Assembly (NCBI GenBank): GCA_964541635.1 | Contig: CAZIQM010000052.1 | Location: 1 to 7,469, forward strand | DNA from: DALYDP01 sp964541635 | GTDB lineage: Bacteria > Patescibacteriota > Gracilibacteria > Peribacterales > Peribacteraceae | Direction: 5' to 3' | Length of the DNA stretch: 7,469 nt | Shown: piece after piece, positions 5,284-7,469 of the stretch | How the letters are laid out: each line of letters starts with the position of its first letter | How positions within the stretch are numbered: the stretch's first letter is position 1 | Position numbers and translations under genes: made by a program | Notes under the pieces: model-generated | Database searches by the model: none | What the model saw: the letters and a program-made list of their open reading frames with translations, nothing else | What the model was told of the DNA's origin: nothing

Positions 5284-6246
5284 ATTGAAGAAGCGGGCCT
5301 GGGCCGCGAGTTCGCGCGTCGAAAGCTCCATCCGTTGCAGGATTTTCATGCTCCGCGTCCGTTCGTCGTACTGCCAGAGCGTCATCGCGGGATGGCAGAC
5401 TTCGATGAACGTCGGCGCGTAGCGGCTCACGAAGCTGCCGCTGTTGCCCACGAGGAAGGGGATCCGTTCTCCCGTTCCTTCGTCGCGCAGGAAATACTTG
5501 TACAGGCCGGGCACGTGCGTGTGCCCCGAGACGACGCCCCACGTTCCCATCGCCCGCGCCAAACGCGCCGCGTGGCGCACGCTGCGCAGGTCGATCATGT
5601 CCGCGAAGCGTTCCGCGATGCGGCGGATTCCCCGCAAACGTTTCGGCCGGCGCAACGCGACCGCCATTTTGCTCCGCGACCGCTGCGTCACCTGCTGCAA
5701 TCCTTCCCACATGCCGGTCGCGGGGATGCCCGCGGATTCCAACGAATCGCCGAATTTTCCCGCGAAGCTGAAGCCTTTGTTCATGGCTTCGTGTTGCCGT
5801 TTTTTTCGTTCGCACACCGCGTGCACGTCGTCGATGTGGGACGCGTCGCGCAGCGCCCGCCGGACGGACGGCATGCGGAAGTGGTGCCCGTGCGTCACCG
5901 TCACGCCGCTGATCGGGGACACGTGCCACGGCCGCGCGTCCACGCGGCACCGCAGCATCTCGCTGAGGTCCGACGCGTCGAAGAACGCGGCGTCGTCGTG
6001 GTTGCCGTGGAGGAACACGGAATCGTAGCCGGCCAGCGCGTCGCGCAGCACGGCGCACTCCGCCCGCACCGATTCGCGGTCGGGCCGTTCGTCGGCGATG
6101 TCCCCCGCGAGCACGAATTCGCCGACGCGGGTGCGCCGCGCGCATTCCATCATCGCTTCGATCGCGCGGATTTTCCGCTCGCCGTACGACGCGTTGTGTC
6201 CCGCGTGGAAATCCGAGAGCAAAAGGGTGCTGGTGCCCGGCGTCAT
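5275..6246 (-). CDS. Calcineurin-like metallophosphoesterase with a large internal insertion
   Basis: A 323-residue cytosolic predicted phosphoesterase with the full set of metallophosphatase motifs: D12 and H14 in SDFHAGH, D49 in AGDIAD, N82-H83-D84 in GNHDD, H119/H121 in THGHH, and H242/H244 in SGHTHVPG, followed by LVGNSGSFV. These coordinate two metal ions. The order and spacing of the first four motifs resemble UDP-2,3-diacylglucosamine hydrolase-like (LpxH-like) and related enzymes, but no substrate can be assigned. Between H121 and the GHTH motif lie about 118 residues rich in Arg, Lys and Ala, probably a helical cap. The ATG at 6244-6246 is right next to the first motif and there is no better choice; GGTAA upstream is only a weak ribosome binding site. 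The stop is TAA, 53 bases before the HNH gene, so the two may be co-transcribed. Confidence 0.9.
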   Translation of the reverse strand: MTPGTSTLLLSDFHAGHNASYGERKIRAIEAMMECARRTRVGEFVLAGDIADERPDRESVRAECAVLRDALAGYDSVFLHGNHDDAAFFDASDLSEMLRCRVDARPWHVSPISGVTVTHGHHFRMPSVRRALRDASHIDDVHAVCERKKRQHEAMNKGFSFAGKFGDSLESAGIPATGMWEGLQQVTQRSRSKMAVALRRPKRLRGIRRIAERFADMIDLRSVRHAARLARAMGTWGVVSGHTHVPGLYKYFLRDEGTGERIPFLVGNSGSFVSRYAPTFIEVCHPAMTLWQYDERTRSMKILQRMELSTRELAAQARFFNCG

Positions 6247-6296
6247 GCGGTTACCATCGTAGAGGCCCCGCGCCCGATGTCACAAAAAAAATCCTG

Positions 6297-6326
6297 AAAA
6301 GGGGGTCGTACTCGGCGACCCCCTTT
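6297..6326 (-). terminator. Strong rho-independent terminator after ligA and the micro-ORF
   Basis: AAAGGGGGTCG (minus strand, 6326-6316), a 7-base loop, and CGACCCCCTTT (6308-6298) form a perfect 11-bp stem followed by T at 6297, CAGGA and then eight T (6291-6284). It lies 17 bases after the micro-ORF stop, 136 bases after the ligA stop, and upstream of the phosphoesterase, separating the two transcription units. Confidence 0.85.
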
Positions 6327-6333
6327 GGTTGGT

Positions 6334-6373
6334 GCGGCGTTCGTCAGGAGCGCCGCTTCGTTCCGCGGGAACG
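6334..6373 (-). repeat. Two small inverted repeats in the ligA 3' region
   Basis: GCGGCG/CGCCGC (6334-6339 and 6351-6356, loop 11) and CGTTCC-GCG-GGAACG (6359-6373, loop 3) are perfect inverted repeats. They lie within or at the end of the candidate micro-ORF. Together with the hairpin at 6420-6448, the palindrome at 6450-6463 and the terminator, they make most of 6298-6463 foldable. Function unknown. Confidence 0.4.
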
Positions 6374-6418
6374 CGTTGTCCTCCTCCTCGAAGACGGGGG
6401 CGCGTGGGGAACATCCAT
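6344..6418 (-). CDS. Candidate 24-residue Arg-rich micro-protein
   Basis: The ATG at 6416-6418 is preceded by GGAGGAG (6432-6426) with a 7-base spacer, the best Shine-Dalgarno site found in the window. The frame runs 24 codons to TGA (6344-6346), and a terminator begins 17 bases later, so the full architecture of a small gene is present. The peptide starts MDVPHAPPSS and continues with a basic half (RRRTTRSRGTKRRS). I recognise no family; it is not an obvious match to the small ribosomal proteins bTHX or bS22. Against it: three consecutive AGG Arg codons are odd for this G+C-rich DNA, and the -1 frame shows stronger coding-like codon use. It may be a real micro-protein, the start of a frameshifted gene, or chance. 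Confidence 0.35.
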   Translation of the reverse strand: MDVPHAPPSSRRRTTRSRGTKRRS

Positions 6419-6419
6419 A

Positions 6420-6448
6420 CGGACGCTCCTCCGGAGCGGAACTGTCCG
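6420..6448 (-). promoter_or_regulatory. Hairpin sequestering the micro-ORF ribosome binding site
   Basis: On the minus strand CGGAC (6448-6444), a 6-base bulge, GCTCC (6437-6433), loop GGA, GGAGC (6429-6425) and GTCCG (6424-6420) form a compound 5+5 bp stem. The loop and 3' strand contain the GGAGGAG Shine-Dalgarno sequence, and the ATG follows one base after the stem. Such a fold could limit translation until opened. The pairing is read directly from sequence; the control role is inferred. Confidence 0.4.
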
Positions 6449-6462
6449 AAAATCCCGGGATT

Positions 6463-7469
6463 TCACCCGAGCATGGCTTTGAACGCTTCCTCGTCGATGA
6501 TCGCGATCCCCAGTTTGGTCGCTTCCGTCAGCTTGCTGCCGGCGTCTTCCCCGGCGAGGACATAATCCGTTTTCTTCGACACGCTCGACGAGACCTTCCC
6601 GCCGCGGTCCTTGATCATCGCTTTCGTGTCCTCGCGCGCGAGGGTCGGGAGCGTGCCCGTGAGCACGAAGGTTTTGCCCTCGAACACCTGTGAGGCCGTG
6701 CTACGTTCGGGCACGAGGCACACCACGCCGTTGTGTTCGAATTTCCTCAGCAAATCGCGGTGTCCCGGCGTCGTGAACCACTCGAGGAGCGAGGCGCTCA
6801 CGACCGTGCCCACGCCCTCTATTTCCCCCAATTCTTCCTCGCTCATCGCTTCGATCGTCTCGCCGATCTTCGTGACGGCGATGCCGTGGACGACGCTCGT
6901 CGTCGTTTCGACGCCGAACAGCCCCGGCAACGCGGTCGGGTCGCGCTCTTCGACCGTCAGGTCTTCCTCCGGCCACGGGAGTTTCTTCGCCAGCACTTCC
7001 GCGGTCTCGCGCCCCACGTGGCGGATGCCGAGCGCGAACAGGAATCGCTCGAGCGGCACGCGTTTCGCCTTCGCGATCGCGGTGAGGAGGTTTTCGGTTT
7101 TCCGTTCCTTGAAGAGCGGCAAGGCGAGGAGGTCCTCCGCCCCGAGCGCGAAGATGTCGGCGCTGTCCGTGATCACGCCCTGGTCGAGCAGCACGTCGAC
7201 CGTTTCGGCGCCCAGCCCCTCGATGTTGAACGCGTAGCGCGAGGTCAGGTGCCCGATCGATTCGCGTTTCCGCCCCGGGCACTCCGGGTTCGGGCAGCGC
7301 ACCGCCACTTCGCCGTCCTCGCGCACGAGTTCCGCGTCGCATTGCGGGCAGCGCTTGGGCATGCGGAACGGCTTCGTCCCGTCCGGGCGCAGGTTCTTCA
7401 GCGTTTCGACGACTTCGGGGATGATGTCGCCCGCCTTGCGGACCACCACCGTGTCGCCGATGCGCACGT
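6463..7469 (-). CDS. ligA: NAD-dependent DNA ligase LigA, C-terminal part (5' end outside window)
   Basis: LigA seals nicks with NAD+ during replication and repair. The visible 334-plus residues begin in the OB fold (RIGDTVVVRKAGDIIPEVV); the adenylation domain and its catalytic Lys lie off the right edge, and the GTG near the edge is not a true start. Numbering from that Val, a four-Cys zinc finger follows (C40, C43, C58, C63; spacing x2, x14, x4), then the helix-hairpin-helix domain (about 79-230, with FNIEGLGAETVDVL, LFALGIRHVGRETAEVLA and EIEGVGTVVSASL), then a BRCT domain (261-334: FEGKTFVLTGTL, GGKVSSSVSKKTDYVLAGEDAGSKL, EEAFKAMLG). About 25-30 more residues than usual lie at 163-205, inside the helix-hairpin-helix domain. 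The TGA stop falls exactly where LigA proteins normally end, supporting TGA as a stop codon here. A 14-base palindrome overlaps the stop. Confidence 0.96.
   Translation of the reverse strand, partial: VRIGDTVVVRKAGDIIPEVVETLKNLRPDGTKPFRMPKRCPQCDAELVREDGEVAVRCPNPECPGRKRESIGHLTSRYAFNIEGLGAETVDVLLDQGVITDSADIFALGAEDLLALPLFKERKTENLLTAIAKAKRVPLERFLFALGIRHVGRETAEVLAKKLPWPEEDLTVEERDPTALPGLFGVETTTSVVHGIAVTKIGETIEAMSEEELGEIEGVGTVVSASLLEWFTTPGHRDLLRKFEHNGVVCLVPERSTASQVFEGKTFVLTGTLPTLAREDTKAMIKDRGGKVSSSVSKKTDYVLAGEDAGSKLTEATKLGIAIIDEEAFKAMLG

Noticed and set aside
5222..5300. GATAAT as a -10 element for the HNH gene
   Set aside because: No -35 hexamer is found at a suitable distance, and the sequence is explained by the end of the phosphoesterase gene.
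4798..6297. A 499-residue plus-strand open frame opposite the HNH and phosphoesterase genes
   Set aside because: The translation is Arg/His/Ala-rich shadow sequence; the opposite strand carries clear phosphoesterase motifs, and high G+C readily yields such long open frames.
6463..6465. TGA recoded as Gly (as in Gracilibacteria), or stop bypass extending LigA
   Set aside because: The TGA falls exactly at the normal end of the BRCT domain, no TGA occurs inside the genes, and the downstream in-frame sequence is low-quality Arg/Gly/Pro-rich.
1..7469. CRISPR array, insertion sequence, rRNA or riboswitch
   Set aside because: No regularly spaced direct repeats, transposase motifs, terminal inverted repeats, or conserved rRNA or riboswitch cores were seen on either strand.

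Overview
This is a high-G+C bacterial chromosome segment with eight gene-length coding regions, one tRNA and one candidate micro-ORF. Two genes are cut by the window edges: ftsH (C-terminal part, left edge) and ligA (C-terminal part, right edge). The organism cannot be named from the sequence. The DUF2127 protein and the small HNH module with an H-H-N-x-P-R-S-R-G-G core resemble families I associate with Patescibacteria (CPR), so a high-G+C member of that group is my tentative guess. TAA, TAG and TGA all end genes at sensible points, and the TGA at the end of the LigA BRCT domain argues for the standard code.

Layout. Positions 1-596 (+) hold the end of the membrane protease FtsH. Everything else is on the minus strand. 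FtsH converges on a four-helix DUF2127 membrane protein (593-1060), and a single TTAA supplies both stop codons. Reading the minus strand from the right: ligA (6463-7469), an inverted-repeat-rich 3' region with a candidate micro-ORF (6344-6418) and a strong terminator (6297-6326), a calcineurin-like metallophosphoesterase (5275-6246), an HNH-motif protein with an unrecognised C-terminal two thirds (4373-5221), tRNA-Leu(GAG) (4205-4290), an MBOAT/AlgI-like O-acyltransferase (2778-4151) overlapping an SGNH-like membrane-anchored partner (1805-2791), a YceI-family lipoprotein (1126-1731) with its own terminator (1080-1103), and the DUF2127 gene.

How the genes fit together. The MBOAT and SGNH genes overlap by 14 bases. 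They look like a two-component cell-envelope acylation system of the AlgI/AlgJ or DltB/DltD type: the MBOAT protein moves an acyl group across the membrane and the SGNH protein transfers it to an extracellular polymer. YceI and DUF2127 are also envelope proteins. FtsH, LigA and tRNA-Leu are housekeeping. Sampled 60-base blocks of the SGNH and HNH genes are clearly poorer in G+C than ftsH and ligA, so the middle of the window may be younger or accessory.

The most unusual point is the 3' region of ligA. It holds the best Shine-Dalgarno sequence I found in the window, folded into a hairpin immediately before a 24-codon ORF that ends 17 bases before the terminator. A second reading frame there has stronger coding-like codon use.
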